Shown: piece by piece, positions 1-10,326 of the stretch
How the letters are laid out: the number at the start of each line of letters is the position of its first letter
Position numbering within the stretch: position 1 is the stretch's first letter
Source of the DNA: Stenotrophomonas sp. ESTM1D_MKCIP4_1
GTDB taxonomy: Bacteria > Pseudomonadota > Gammaproteobacteria > Xanthomonadales > Xanthomonadaceae
Assembly (NCBI RefSeq): GCF_003086895.1
Contig: NZ_CP026004.1
Span: 3,508,731-3,572,730 of the forward strand
Length of the DNA: 64,000 bases
Direction: 5' to 3'
Translations under genes and position numbers: made by a program
Notes under the pieces: generated by a model
Told to the model about the DNA's origin: nothing
What the model saw: the letters and a program-made list of their open reading frames with translations, nothing else
Databases searched by the model: none

Positions 1-262
1 CCACTTCGATGTAGCTCGACTTTTCCGACAGCTGTTCGATCGGGTAGCCGCGGTACAGCAGCACGCCCTTGTCGCCGTCGATGTAGGTGATGGCGGACTT
101 GCAGCTGGCCGTCGCGGTGAAGCCGGAATCGTAGGTGAAGAACCCCGTTTCCTTGGTCAGCTTCGCGATGTCGACGCAGTCGTTGCCAAGGGTGGGTTTG
201 ATGACGGGCAGAACGACCGACTTTTCGCCGGCGTTGAGCGTGACCTGATCAAGATCGGACAC
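1..262 (-). CDS. gltA: Citrate synthase, N-terminal part (runs off the window)
   Basis: The 87 N-terminal residues are visible and begin [20 protein letters not shown]. They match the start of type II, hexameric, bacterial citrate synthase, including the stretch ending in [20 protein letters not shown]. The enzyme condenses acetyl-CoA with oxaloacetate to open the TCA cycle in the cytoplasm. The start is GTG, chosen because AAGGAG lies about 8 nt upstream and because family members begin at this point. The catalytic histidine and aspartate residues lie beyond the window edge and cannot be checked. It is transcribed away from the rpmE2 gene, which ends about 300 bp upstream on the same strand. 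Confidence 0.95.
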   Translation of the reverse strand, partial: MSDLDQVTLNAGEKSVVLPVIKPTLGNDCVDIAKLTKETGFFTYDSGFTATASCKSAITYIDGDKGVLLYRGYPIEQLSEKSSYIEV

Positions 263-502
263 TGTGTGCGCTCCTTCATGGGAAGGCGCCTGCCCAAGCG
301 CATTGGTCAGGCACGTGAATGACGTCCTCGGCCTGTGCCGGGGATCAGGTCATTATCGCACAGCAGCATTTGTCGGGTGCTAGACGGAAGTCGTAGACGA
401 CGGGCAGGACGAACCCTGCCGGCAAGCGGCCTTGATGGGCAAAGACACCATCCCCTGAACGGTCTGTTCCGGCCTTCCAAACGCCCGTTGGGTAGGCGCC
501 GG

Positions 503-535
503 ACAAAAACAAACGGCCGCGCAAAGCGCGGCCGT
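503..535 (-). terminator. Intrinsic terminator of rpmE2
   Basis: A perfect 10-bp stem (ACGGCCGCGC with its complement, 3-nt loop) lies 24 bp after the rpmE2 stop. On the minus strand it is followed by a T-rich run, TTTGTTTTTG. The remaining bases between this hairpin and gltA (263-502) show no gene that I can support. They must hold the gltA promoter. Confidence 0.85.
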
Positions 536-558
536 CGGTTCAAAGCTGGATCGACGGA

Positions 559-801
559 TCAGCGCGCGTAGCGCTTCTGGAACTTGTCGATACGGCCCGA
601 GGTGTCGATCACCTTGTGCTTGCCCGTGTAGAACGGGTGCGAAGCCGAGGAAATTTCAACCTTGACCAGCGGGTATTCATTACCGTCGGTCCAGGTGGTG
701 GTTTCCTTGGTCGCCATGGTGGAGCGGGTCAGGATCTTGAAATCGGAAGTGACGTCTTCGAAGACGACGTCGCGGTAGTTCGGATGGATATCGGCCTTCA
801 T
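559..801 (-). CDS. rpmE2: 50S ribosomal protein L31, type B
   Basis: This 80-aa protein begins [20 protein letters not shown] and has the length and motifs of type B L31, a late-assembly protein of the large ribosomal subunit. It lacks the CxxC zinc-binding pairs of the zinc form, so it is the zinc-independent paralog type. In other bacteria such paralogs replace the zinc form when zinc is scarce, usually under Zur control. I see no convincing Zur site upstream (802-840), so zinc regulation here is only a possibility. It is a single-gene unit with its own terminator. Confidence 0.96.
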   Translation of the reverse strand: MKADIHPNYRDVVFEDVTSDFKILTRSTMATKETTTWTDGNEYPLVKVEISSASHPFYTGKHKVIDTSGRIDKFQKRYAR

Positions 802-840
802 GGGCTCACACCGTAAATGGGCTGGTGGTCAAGAGCGGCA

Positions 841-876
841 TTATAAACACCGGTTGCCGCGCGGGGCAACCGGTGT
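841..876 (-). terminator. Hairpin terminator after the nucleoside hydrolase gene
   Basis: A perfect 12-bp inverted repeat (ACACCGGTTGCC with its complement) with a 6-nt loop lies 14 bp downstream of the hydrolase stop. On the minus strand it is followed by GTTTATAA, a short T-rich tail. It probably ends the hydrolase transcript. The rpmE2 promoter must lie just beyond it. Confidence 0.7.
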
Positions 877-889
877 GTGCACATCGGGC

Positions 890-1828
890 TCAGTCGGCGC
901 CCAGCGCCTGGCGCACCAGGGCCTCGAAACGGGCCTGGTCGTAGGCCATCAGCAGATCGCAGTTGTCCGGCTGGCCGGTCTGGCGGTTCCAGTCGACGAT
1001 GGTGGCACCGCGGCTGAACGTGCCGTTCAGTTCGATGTTCAGCGGGCGCGATTCCACCTGCAGCTGGCCTTCCGGGTTCAGCGCCCAGGCCATGGCCACC
1101 GCATCGGCGGTGTACCAGCGGCCACCCTTGGCGTCTTCGGACAGCGCGCGGGTCTTGCGCGAGATCAGCTCGTAGAAGCGGGCGCGGTCGGAATCGGCCT
1201 GCAGCCACTGCTCGGCTTCCTGCAGCGGCAGGCCGTGGGCAACGGTGGCTTCCCAGTCCGACACCAGCAGGTGCTTGAACGAGGTGAACACCACATGCGC
1301 CGCTTCCGGGTCGAAGGCGATGTTGAATTCGGCCGCCGGGGTGATGTTGCCGTGGCAGGTGACTGCTCCGCCCATCACCACGATGCGCTTGATGCGCTGG
1401 GGCAGGGTCGGGTCCAGCTTCAGGGCCAGCGCCAAGTTGGTCAGCGGGCCCAGCATCACCAGCATCAGCTCGCCGGCGTACTGGTGCGACAGGCGCAGGA
1501 TGGCCAGCGCGGCATGTTCAGCCTCGGCCTGGCGGCTGGGCGGCGGCAGGTCCACATCGCCATAGCCATCGCGGCCATGCACGTGGGCGGCGTCCACTGA
1601 GGGGTGGATCAGCGGGTCAGGGCTGCCAGCGAACACCGGCACGTCGGTGCGGCCGACGATGTCGCAGAGTTTGAGGGCGTTGCGGACCGTGTAGTCCAAG
1701 CCGACATTGCCGGCGGCGATGGTCAGGGCGACCACGTCATGCCGTTCATCGGCGAAGGCCATCAGCAGGGCCAGGGCGTCGTCCACACCGGGGTCGGTGT
1801 CGATCAACAGCGGGATCTTGTGGGTCAT
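890..1828 (-). CDS. Inosine/uridine-preferring nucleoside hydrolase
   Basis: This 312-aa protein belongs to the IUNH family, which cleaves the N-glycosidic bond of ribonucleosides to give base plus ribose in purine and pyrimidine salvage. The N-terminal DTDPGVDDALAL motif holds the aspartates that bind the catalytic calcium and ribose, and PLTNLALAL follows mid-protein. The start is the ATG giving MTHKIPLLIDTDPG. The reading frame stays open upstream, but that extension runs through a SMAG palindrome and reads MAWIYRPG, so it is not taken as coding. The gene follows recG on the same strand, separated by 159 bp of repeats, so cotranscription is uncertain. Substrate preference cannot be told from the sequence. 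Confidence 0.93.
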   Translation of the reverse strand: MTHKIPLLIDTDPGVDDALALLMAFADERHDVVALTIAAGNVGLDYTVRNALKLCDIVGRTDVPVFAGSPDPLIHPSVDAAHVHGRDGYGDVDLPPPSRQAEAEHAALAILRLSHQYAGELMLVMLGPLTNLALALKLDPTLPQRIKRIVVMGGAVTCHGNITPAAEFNIAFDPEAAHVVFTSFKHLLVSDWEATVAHGLPLQEAEQWLQADSDRARFYELISRKTRALSEDAKGGRWYTADAVAMAWALNPEGQLQVESRPLNIELNGTFSRGATIVDWNRQTGQPDNCDLLMAYDQARFEALVRQALGAD

Positions 1829-1903
1829 CGTTGCCGTCTTCAGATCGGCAACGAAGTGTGGACCGGGTTGGGGGCCGTTGCAAGAGCACCCTGCCCCGGG
1901 GCG

Positions 1904-1928
1904 GTAGATCCACGCCATGCGTGGATGA
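1904..1928 (+). repeat. SMAG (GTAG) palindrome, ATCCACGC subfamily
   Basis: GTAG is followed by ATCCACGC, a 3-nt loop and GCGTGGAT, then GA. This is the most common stem type among the GTAG palindromes of this window. SMAGs are REP-like elements of S. maltophilia, thought to be moved by RAYT-type transposases acting in trans. Confidence 0.9.
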
Positions 1929-1944
1929 GTGCCACCGGAATGGG

Positions 1945-1982
1945 GGGGCAGAGCCCTTTGCTGCGCAAAGGGATCTGACCCC
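1945..1982 (+). repeat. GGGGTC-type palindromic repeat, copy A
   Basis: An imperfect palindrome of about 38 bp runs from GGGGCAGAGCCC to GGGATCTGACCCC, with a variable CTTTG/CAAAG inner stem. It lacks GTAG and is distinct from SMAG. One arm carries GAGCC and the other GATCC, a mismatch also kept in the five other copies in the window. It lies between recG and the nucleoside hydrolase and may affect their read-through. Confidence 0.8.
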
Positions 1983-1987
1983 GTGCC

Positions 1988-4099
1988 TTACGCCGAGGCG
2001 TAACGCACGGCGGTGCCGATCCAGCGGTTGACCACGCGATCGGCCAGCGCGGGTTGCTGGGCCAGCAGGCGCTCGGCCAGGCCGTGCACGCCGGGCAGCA
2101 GGCCGGCATCGCGGGCCAGATCGGCAATGCGGAAACCGGCCAGGCCGGTCTGGCGGGTGCCCAGCAGTTCGCCGGGGCCGCGCAGTTCCAGATCCTTTTC
2201 GGCAATGACGAAGCCATCGTTGGTTTCGCGCATGGTCTGCAGACGCTCGCGCGCCATCTGCGAAAGCGGTGCCTGGTACAGCAGCACGCAGCGCGACACT
2301 GCCGAACCACGGCCGACGCGGCCGCGCAGCTGGTGCAGCTGGGCCAGGCCCAGGCGCTCGGCGTTCTCGATCACCATCAACGAGGCATTGGGCACGTCCA
2401 CGCCCACTTCGATGACTGTTGTGGCCACCAGCAGATCAATCTCGCCGGCCTTGAATGCGACCATCGTCGCCAGCTTCTCCGCCGCTTTCAGGCGGCCATG
2501 CACCAGGCCAACACGCACACCGGGCAGCAGCGCCTGCAGCGATTCGTACGTGGCCTGCGCAGGCGTGGCATCCAACTCTTCGCTTTCTTCGATGAGGGTG
2601 CACACCCAGTACACCTGCCGCCCTTCCTGGCAGGCCAGGGCGATGCGTTCAATCAGTTCGGGTCGGCGGTCGTTGTTGAGCGCCACGGTCTGCACGGGGG
2701 TGCGCCCAGGCGGCAGTTCGTCGATGGCCGAGACATCCAGATCGGCGTACTCGGACATCGCCAGCGTGCGCGGAATGGGGGTTGCGGTCATCACCAGCTG
2801 GTGCGGCACGCTGTGTGCGCCCGCGCCCTTGTCGCGCAGTGCCAGACGCTGGTGCACGCCGAAGCGGTGCTGCTCATCGACGATGGCCAGGGCCAGATCC
2901 TGGAACACCACCGCTTCCTGCATCAGCGCGTGGGTGCCAACCACCACCTGCGCTTCGCCATTGGCCACCTGTTCGATCACCTTGGCGCGTGCCTTGCCGG
3001 TGACCTTGCCGGCCAGCCAGCTCACGCGCACGCCCAGCGGTTCCAGCCAGCCGCGCAGATTGTTGAGGTGCTGTTCGGCCAGTAGTTCGGTGGGCGCGGC
3101 CAGCGCGACCTGCTTGCCCTGCTCCACCGCCAGCATCGCCGCCAGCGCGGCCACCACGGTCTTGCCGGAACCGACATCGCCCTGCACCAGCCGCAGCATC
3201 GGGCTGGGACGGGCAAGGTCTTCGCGGATCTGCTTGAACACACGCGCCTGCGCGCCGGTCAGCGCGAACGGCAGTTGTTTCAGCAGCGCCTTGGCCAGCT
3301 TGCCGGGACCGGCCAGCGGCGGCGCATGGTGCGCCTGCAACGCGATGCGCTGGCGGCGCAGGCTGAGGTGGTGGGCCAGCAGTTCTTCCATCGCCAGCCG
3401 CCGCTGCGCGGGGTGGGTGCCGGCGGCCAGCGCGGCCAGATCGGCATCCGGCGGCGGCCGGTGCACGGTCAGCAGCGCGCTGCGCAGCGAGGGCAGGCTT
3501 AGACCGTCCAGCCAGCCGCTGGGCAGCAGTTCCAGCGTGCTTTCCTCGGGCAGGCGGTCCAGGGCCTGGCCGATCAGCTTGCGCATGGTCATGGGGCCGA
3601 TGCCTTCCACGGTGGGATACACCGGGTCGAGGCGATCGCCGAGTTCAGGGTCGTCGTTGCGGCCCAGCACCTGGTAACTGGGGTGGACGATTTCCAGGCC
3701 GAGATGGCCCGGCTTGGGCGTGCCGAAGCAGCGCAGCCGGTTGCCTACCGCGAACTGGCCCACCTGCTGCTGGCGGAAGTGGAAGAAGCGCAGCACCAGG
3801 GTGCCCTGCCCTTCGTCTTCCACCGCCACCTTCAGCATGGGGCGGTAGCGCATGCCGCGTTCGACCGCGGTGACCCGGACTTCCACCTGCGCCGGAACGC
3901 CCGGGCGCAGGTCTTCGATGCGGGTCAGCCGGGTGCGGTCTTCATAGCGCAGCGGCAGGTGCAGCCACAGATCCTGCAGGGTGGCCAGGCCACGCGCCTG
4001 CAGTTTGGCGGCCACGGCCGGGCCTACGCCGGCAAGCATCGCCAGGGATGCTTCGCCGGACGGTGACAGTGCCGGGGTGACCGCCGCCTTGCGTGCCAC
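1988..4099 (-). CDS. recG: ATP-dependent DNA helicase RecG
   Basis: This 703-aa superfamily 2 helicase remodels stalled replication forks and branch-migrates Holliday junctions. The N-terminal wedge/OB domain covers roughly residues 1-260. Walker A is GDVGSGKT at 307-314, the DEQH box is in VDEQHRFGVH near 400, and TATPIPRTL and the C-terminal QLRGRVGRG motifs are all intact. Length fits the family (E. coli about 693). It begins 7 bp after ridA in the gmk-rpoZ-spoT-ridA-recG series. That is the conserved gammaproteobacterial order, with ridA in the place where E. coli has trmH. Confidence 0.97.
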   Translation of the reverse strand: MARKAAVTPALSPSGEASLAMLAGVGPAVAAKLQARGLATLQDLWLHLPLRYEDRTRLTRIEDLRPGVPAQVEVRVTAVERGMRYRPMLKVAVEDEGQGTLVLRFFHFRQQQVGQFAVGNRLRCFGTPKPGHLGLEIVHPSYQVLGRNDDPELGDRLDPVYPTVEGIGPMTMRKLIGQALDRLPEESTLELLPSGWLDGLSLPSLRSALLTVHRPPPDADLAALAAGTHPAQRRLAMEELLAHHLSLRRQRIALQAHHAPPLAGPGKLAKALLKQLPFALTGAQARVFKQIREDLARPSPMLRLVQGDVGSGKTVVAALAAMLAVEQGKQVALAAPTELLAEQHLNNLRGWLEPLGVRVSWLAGKVTGKARAKVIEQVANGEAQVVVGTHALMQEAVVFQDLALAIVDEQHRFGVHQRLALRDKGAGAHSVPHQLVMTATPIPRTLAMSEYADLDVSAIDELPPGRTPVQTVALNNDRRPELIERIALACQEGRQVYWVCTLIEESEELDATPAQATYESLQALLPGVRVGLVHGRLKAAEKLATMVAFKAGEIDLLVATTVIEVGVDVPNASLMVIENAERLGLAQLHQLRGRVGRGSAVSRCVLLYQAPLSQMARERLQTMRETNDGFVIAEKDLELRGPGELLGTRQTGLAGFRIADLARDAGLLPGVHGLAERLLAQQPALADRVVNRWIGTAVRYASA

Positions 4100-4106
4100 G
4101 GGTGGG

Positions 4107-4493
<387 letters not shown>

Positions 4494-4557
4494 GGTCGCT
4501 CCGGTGGTGTGCAGAAAACAGAGCGGTGATTGTACCGGGTGGGCGCTGTATCGGCTT

Positions 4558-4669
4558 GGGGTCGGATCCGTTTCCCGGCGGGAAACGGCTCTGAGCCCAG
4601 GTGTTTGCCAGGGAGGCCGGCCAGCGGCCGGTGCTACCGGAAAGCCATCCACGCATGGCGTGGATCTAC
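4558..4669 (-). repeat. Repeat cluster between spoT and ridA: one GGGGTC palindrome and two SMAGs
   Basis: Bases 4559-4598 are copy B of the GGGGTC palindrome family, with an inner stem of GTTTCCC type. Bases 4615-4637 and 4646-4669 are SMAGs with GTAG on the minus strand and stems GCCGGCC and ATCCACGC. They fill most of the 205-bp gap between spoT and ridA, so they lie inside the probable operon and could work as processing or attenuation sites. Confidence 0.85.
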
Positions 4670-4698
4670 TGGTGTGTGCCGGCGCTACCGGGGTGGGG

Positions 4699-6861
4699 TT
4701 ACTGGCGGCGCACCGATTGCACGACCGACAGGCGTCGCAGGCGGCGCATCACTTCGGCCAGGTGGTTGCGGTCGCGTACCTGGATGTTGAACGCCAGCAC
4801 GGCCGCATTGAAATCGCGGTCCAGGTAGTCCACCCGTTCGATGTTGGAGTGGCTCTGCGCAATGGCCGCGGCCAGCTGCGCCAGCACGCCGGTGCCGTTT
4901 TCCACTTCCACCACCAGTGCGGTGTCGTAATCGCCGGAGACGGTGGTGTCCCAGCCGATCAGCACCCAGCGCTCGGGCGATTTGCGCAGTTCGGCCAGGT
5001 TCGGGCAATCCATGCGGTGCACCACGATGCCCTTGCCGGCGGTGTGGTAGCCCATGATCTCGTCGCCGGGAATCGGCTGGCAGCACCCGGCGAAGGTGAC
5101 CACGCCGCGCTCGCTGCCGTTGATGAGGATCTTTTCCTGCGAGTGCTGGCGCGAATGCGGGCCGCCGCGCAGTTCGGCATAGGCCATCAAGGCCTGCGCG
5201 GCCTGGGTCGGCATCCAGTTGCCCAGCGCCACCTCGGCCAGCAGGGCCTCCAGGCGCGGGAAGCGGTGCTCGGACAGGAAGGCATCCAGCCGGCCCTTGG
5301 GCAGGCGTTCCAGCGAGGAATCCATCGCTTCCAGCGCACGGTCGAGCATGCGGTGGCCCAGCTGCACGGCATCCTCATGCTCCAGCTGTTTGAGCTGGTG
5401 GCGGATGGCGGTGCGCGCCTTGCTGGTGACCACGAATTCCAGCCACTGCGGCTTGGGCGTGGCCGAACGCGCAGTGATGATTTCCACCGACTGCCCGGAC
5501 ACCAGCTTGGTGCGCAACGGCACCAGCTTCTTGTCCACGCGCGAGGCCACGGCCATGTTGCCCACGTCGGTGTGCACGGCGTAGGCAAAGTCGAGCGCGG
5601 TGGAGTTTCGCGGCAGGGCGAGAATCTTGCCCTTCGGGGTGAACAGATAGACCTCGTCCGGGAACAGGTCCACCTTCACGTTGTCGAGGAATTCCAGCGA
5701 GGAACCGGCGGCGCGCTGCGAATCGATCAGTTCGACGATCCAGGCGTGGGCACGGCTCTGCGCGCTGTTGGGCGAATCGCCACCGAACTTGTAGGTCCAG
5801 TGCGCGGCCACGCCGCGTTCGGCGATCAGGTCCATTTCCTCGGTGCGGATCTGCACTTCGATGGGCGAACCGTAGGGCCCGAACAGCACGGTGTGCAGCG
5901 ACTGGTAACCGTTGGCCTTGGGAATGGCGATGAAATCGCGGAAGCGGCCATCCAGCGGCTTGAACGTGGCATGCACCGAACCCAGCGCGTGGTAGCAGCT
6001 GGGCACGCTGCGCACGACCAGGCGGAAACCGAACACATCCATGACCTGGTCGAAGGATTTGTTCTCGTCGCGCATCTTGTTGTAGATGCTCCACGGGGTC
6101 TTGATGCGGCTGACCAGGCGGTGCTCGATGCCTTCCTTCGCCAGCCGCTGCGAGAGCTGCACTTCCACCTGCGCCATCGCCTCGCGGCGGACCACCGGCT
6201 GGCTGCGGATGTGTTTTTCGATGATGGCGTGGCGCCAGGGGTACAGCGCCTTGAAGCCCAGGTTCTGCAGTTCGCTCTTGACCAGGCTCATGCCCAGGCG
6301 CTGGGCGATGGGCGCGTAGATTTCCAGCGTTTCGCGGGCGATGCGGCCGCGCGCTTCGCGGCTCTGCGCGCCCAGGGTGCGCATGTTGTGCAGGCGGTCG
6401 GCCAGCTTGATCATGATTACGCGCAGGTCGCGCGACATGGCCAGCAGCATCTTGCGGAAGCTTTCGGCGGCCGCTTCCTGGCGGTCGCGGAACTTCAGCT
6501 TGTCCAGCTTGGTCACGCCGTCGACCAGCTCGGCCACGGCTTCGCCGAACTCCGCCGCCAGTTCTTCACGGGTCAGCGGGGTGTCTTCAATGGTGTCGTG
6601 CAGGATCGCGGCGATCAGCGCTTCCACATCCAGGCCAAGCTCGGCCAGCACCTGGGCCACGGCCACCGGATGGGTGATGTAGGGCTCGCCCGACTTGCGC
6701 GTCTGCCCAGCATGCGCCGACGCTCCGACTTCCCAGGCACGGCGCAGCAGCGGCAGCTGTTCCGGCGGCAGGTAATGGGCGGCGCGTTCGAGCTGGAGGA
6801 CGTAATCAGGTACGGCCGCGGCGGTGGGCGCGGCTACCTTGGCAGTGGGGCCTGGGTTCAT
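4699..6861 (-). CDS. spoT: Bifunctional (p)ppGpp synthase/hydrolase SpoT
   Basis: This 720-aa RelA/SpoT-family protein sets the alarmone (p)ppGpp level. The HD hydrolase domain is intact, with HDTIEDT near residues 88-94, so degradation should work. The synthetase domain follows (residues about 200-340, with VYKIKTPWS-like RIKTPWSIYNKM, FGFRLVV and NGYQSLHT). Then come a TGS domain near 390-450 (VYLFTPKGKILALP) and a C-terminal ACT domain from about 640. Start MNPGPTAKVAAP. It follows rpoZ by 105 bp with a hairpin in between. Keeping both domains marks it as SpoT rather than RelA. Confidence 0.97.
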   Translation of the reverse strand: MNPGPTAKVAAPTAAAVPDYVLQLERAAHYLPPEQLPLLRRAWEVGASAHAGQTRKSGEPYITHPVAVAQVLAELGLDVEALIAAILHDTIEDTPLTREELAAEFGEAVAELVDGVTKLDKLKFRDRQEAAAESFRKMLLAMSRDLRVIMIKLADRLHNMRTLGAQSREARGRIARETLEIYAPIAQRLGMSLVKSELQNLGFKALYPWRHAIIEKHIRSQPVVRREAMAQVEVQLSQRLAKEGIEHRLVSRIKTPWSIYNKMRDENKSFDQVMDVFGFRLVVRSVPSCYHALGSVHATFKPLDGRFRDFIAIPKANGYQSLHTVLFGPYGSPIEVQIRTEEMDLIAERGVAAHWTYKFGGDSPNSAQSRAHAWIVELIDSQRAAGSSLEFLDNVKVDLFPDEVYLFTPKGKILALPRNSTALDFAYAVHTDVGNMAVASRVDKKLVPLRTKLVSGQSVEIITARSATPKPQWLEFVVTSKARTAIRHQLKQLEHEDAVQLGHRMLDRALEAMDSSLERLPKGRLDAFLSEHRFPRLEALLAEVALGNWMPTQAAQALMAYAELRGGPHSRQHSQEKILINGSERGVVTFAGCCQPIPGDEIMGYHTAGKGIVVHRMDCPNLAELRKSPERWVLIGWDTTVSGDYDTALVVEVENGTGVLAQLAAAIAQSHSNIERVDYLDRDFNAAVLAFNIQVRDRNHLAEVMRRLRRLSVVQSVRRQ

Positions 6862-6909
6862 GCCAGAAGCCTATGCCAGCGCGCCGATTACGGCAAACCC
6901 TGAATGCGA

Positions 6910-6934
6910 AACAGCCCGCACGGGGCGGGCTGTT
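6910..6934 (-). terminator. Hairpin between rpoZ and spoT
   Basis: A perfect 10-bp inverted repeat (AACAGCCCGC with its complement, 5-nt loop) lies in the rpoZ-spoT gap. The tail on the minus strand (TTCGCATTC) is only weakly T-rich. It could be a leaky terminator that lowers spoT expression relative to gmk-rpoZ, or an mRNA processing structure. Confidence 0.55.
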
Positions 6935-6966
6935 CGGCTATCCAGCAATGACGTTGATCGAGGCGA

Positions 6967-7263
6967 TCAATCGTCGTTCTTGGACATGTCTTCGTCGGCG
7001 ACCACTTCAGCGGCCGCCCATTCCAGCGCTTCGCGCTCGGCACGCTCGCGCTCGGCCTTCTCGACTTCGTCGATCAGCGCGTTGTCGATCTTGCGGGCGG
7101 CGATTTCGCGCAGCGCCAGCACGGTCGGCTTGTCTTCGGTGTCGTTGTCCAGCGTGGCCTGCACGCCATTGGCGAGCTGACGGGCACGCTTGGAGGCCAT
7201 CATGACCAGGTCGAAACGGTTGTTAACGACTTCCAGGCAATCTTCTACGGTGATGCGGGCCAT
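6967..7263 (-). CDS. rpoZ: RNA polymerase omega subunit
   Basis: This 98-aa protein starts [20 protein letters not shown] and contains [11 protein letters not shown], the standard omega sequence. Omega helps fold and assemble the beta-prime subunit and forms one of the ppGpp sites on RNA polymerase. The acidic C-terminal tail ([12 protein letters not shown]) is slightly longer than in E. coli (91 aa). It is followed by spoT, so a ppGpp target and the ppGpp enzyme share a transcript region. Confidence 0.97.
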   Translation of the reverse strand: MARITVEDCLEVVNNRFDLVMMASKRARQLANGVQATLDNDTEDKPTVLALREIAARKIDNALIDEVEKAERERAEREALEWAAAEVVADEDMSKNDD

Positions 7264-7373
7264 ACGGGCTCCCGGCGACCGGTCGGCCGCTCAGTCGAAT
7301 GAGGGAAAGGGGACGGAGTGTACTGGCAGGGACTGGACAAAATCAAGCCAACCCCCAGCCGATTCTTTTGGAA

Positions 7374-8039
7374 TCAGTCAGTTGCGCCCGGATCGGGGGT
7401 CAACAGGGCCTGGATCAGGCCGGCGTGGCGGACCTTCTGGGCCTCCCGGCGCAGGCGGCTGGCGGTGAAGATGGCGCACAGCTCATCCACGGCGGTGTCG
7501 AACACCTCGTTGACGATGACGTAATCGAACTCGTTGAAGTGCAGCATTTCATCGCGGGCGGCGCCCAGGCGCTGGGCGATGACCGCCTCACTGTCCTGGC
7601 CGCGCTTGCGCATGCGGTCCTGCAGGGCCTGCTTGGACGGCGGCAGGATGAACACCGTCACCGTACCGGGCACCAGCTGGCGCACCTGCTGGGCGCCCTG
7701 CCAGTCGATTTCCAGCAGCACGTCCTGGCCGGCGGCCAGCTGCGGCTCCACCGACTGGCGGGCGGTGCCCTTCCAATCGCCGTGCACCCACGCGTGCTCG
7801 AAGAAGTCGCCATCGGCGATCATTTCTTCGAACTTCTCGGCGGTGACAAAGTGGTAGTGCTCGCCGTTCACCTCGCCCGGGCGCATGGCACGCGAGGTGA
7901 AGGAGATGGACAGGGCGATCTGCGGGTCACGCGCCAGGGTGGCGTTGACGATGCTGCTCTTGCCGGCGCCCGAGGGGGCGGCAACGATGTACAGGGTGCC
8001 ACGCGCAATGGCGGCCGACGGGGTGGACGGGGGGCTCAT
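7374..8039 (-). CDS. gmk: Guanylate kinase
   Basis: This 221-aa enzyme phosphorylates GMP to GDP with ATP. The P-loop APSGAGKSS is near residues 20-28, and the GMP-binding SFTSRAMRPGEVNGEHYHFV stretch follows. Start MSPPSTPSAAIARG is chosen because upstream in-frame sequence is low-complexity and not family-like. Only a weak GGA precedes this ATG, so the start is less certain than the gene. It is followed by rpoZ after 110 bp. Confidence 0.95.
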   Translation of the reverse strand: MSPPSTPSAAIARGTLYIVAAPSGAGKSSIVNATLARDPQIALSISFTSRAMRPGEVNGEHYHFVTAEKFEEMIADGDFFEHAWVHGDWKGTARQSVEPQLAAGQDVLLEIDWQGAQQVRQLVPGTVTVFILPPSKQALQDRMRKRGQDSEAVIAQRLGAARDEMLHFNEFDYVIVNEVFDTAVDELCAIFTASRLRREAQKVRHAGLIQALLTPDPGATD

Positions 8040-8229
8040 GCACGGAATCCAACAGGTTGATTTCGCAAGGTTTTTCCTCGGTGTTCCAGCGCCAGCGCGG
8101 TAAATGGCGCCAGCACGGCGGGGGCTGCGCGGAACATCCTGGAAACAGGCCCGGCAGACGGTTCCCCGGGAGCGGGCACGTAATTTTAGCAGAGCGGACG
8201 CAGGGCGCCCGAAGGCGCCCCGCTGCACA

Positions 8230-9090
8230 TCACTCGATGTTCTGCACCTGCTCGCGGATCTGGTCGATCAGCACCTTCAGCTCCACCGCGGCATTGGACG
8301 TGCGGCTGTCTACCGACTTCGAGCCCAGGGTATTGGCTTCGCGGTTGAATTCCTGCAGCAGGAAGTCCAGGCGGCGGCCCACCGGCTCGCGCTGCTTCAG
8401 CACGCGGCGGATCTCCACAATGTGGCTGCCCAGGCGGTCCAGCTCTTCGTCCACGTCCAGCTTCTGCAGCCACATCACCAGTTCCTGCTCGGCACGGCCG
8501 GGGTCGACCGGGTGCGGCAGATCGGCCAGGCGGGCTGCCAGCTTGGCGCGCTGGCCGTCGCGAATGGCCGGAATCAGCGTGCGGACGTCAGTGGCGATGC
8601 GCTCGATGCCGTCCACCCGCTCGGCGATGGCGGCGGCCAGCGTGGCGCCTTCGCGTTCACGCGCGGCCACGAAGCCATCCAGCGTCTGGTCCAGCAGCGA
8701 CAGCGCCTCGGCCTGCAGGGCCGCCACGTCGGTGGCCTCGCCCTGGGTCACGCCCGGCAGCTGCAGCAGCTCGGTGAAGCTGACCTGCAGGTTGGGGAAA
8801 TCGGAGGTCAGGCGGTGTGCCAGCTGGCCCAGCTGGCCCAGCAGCGCCTCGTTCACCTGCAGGCTGGCGGCGCCCTCGGGCGCACGCAGGCGCATGACCA
8901 GGTCCAGCTTGCCACGGCTGAGGCGGGCGGCAATGCGCTCGCGCAGCTGCGGCTCCAGCGCACGCAGTTCCTCGGGCAGGCGGGTGCCCACTTCCAGGAA
9001 CCGGTGGTTGACCGAGCGCAGCTCGCAGCCCAGCGTGCCCCACGGGGTGACGCGCTCGCCGCCGGCATAGGCGGTCATGCTTCGAATCAT
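8230..9090 (-). CDS. yicC: YicC/YloC family endoribonuclease
   Basis: This 286-aa protein starts [18 protein letters not shown] and ends with the conserved family region [37 protein letters not shown] (split here only for description). Homologues are linked to RNA turnover and act as endoribonucleases. It lies 190 bp upstream of gmk on the same strand, as in many proteobacteria. It is divergent from rph, with a gap of about 125 bp that must hold both promoters. Confidence 0.92.
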   Translation of the reverse strand: MIRSMTAYAGGERVTPWGTLGCELRSVNHRFLEVGTRLPEELRALEPQLRERIAARLSRGKLDLVMRLRAPEGAASLQVNEALLGQLGQLAHRLTSDFPNLQVSFTELLQLPGVTQGEATDVAALQAEALSLLDQTLDGFVAAREREGATLAAAIAERVDGIERIATDVRTLIPAIRDGQRAKLAARLADLPHPVDPGRAEQELVMWLQKLDVDEELDRLGSHIVEIRRVLKQREPVGRRLDFLLQEFNREANTLGSKSVDSRTSNAAVELKVLIDQIREQVQNIE

Positions 9091-9214
9091 GGAATGTGTC
9101 CGGTGCGTGCAAAGGGGGAATGGTACCCTAGCGCCCTCACCAGAGCCCTCCTGCCCGCCCCGCCAAGGGTGCGGGCGCGACGGCGTACTCCCCTGCCCTT
9201 ACGGAACCCGCACC

Positions 9215-9936
<722 letters not shown>

Positions 9937-9940
<4 letters not shown>

Positions 9941-10326
9941 ACCGGCGCATTGCCCTGACCACCCTGGTGGTGGCCGACTACGACGAAGCCATTGCCTGGT
10001 ACACCGGCAAACTGGGCTTCACCCTGCTGGACGACATCGACCAGGGCAGCAAGCGCTGGGTGGTGGTGGGCCCGACCGACGGCAGCGCCGCCGCCCTGCT
10101 GCTGGCCCGCGCCAGCAACGAGGAGCAGCGCAGCCGCATCGGCAACCAGACCGGTGGCCGGGTGGGCTTCTTCCTCAATACCGATGACTTCCACCGCGAC
10201 CACGCGGCCATGGTCGCCGCCGGCGTCGAATTCCTGGAAGCGCCGCGCGAAGAGCCCTATGCCACCGTCGCGGTGTTCCGCGATCTGTACGGCAACACCT
10301 GGGACCTGCTGGAGCCCCGCGGATGA
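9937..10326 (+). CDS. VOC family (glyoxalase/dioxygenase-fold) protein
   Basis: This 129-aa single-domain vicinal oxygen chelate protein begins [28 protein letters not shown], a typical beta-alpha-beta-beta-beta module start, and ends with [17 protein letters not shown] members include glyoxalases, isomerases and drug-binding proteins. The sequence does not tell which reaction applies here. Start and stop overlap both neighbours by ATGA, so it is translated with rph and rdgB. That suggests a housekeeping role, not a resistance role. Confidence 0.88.
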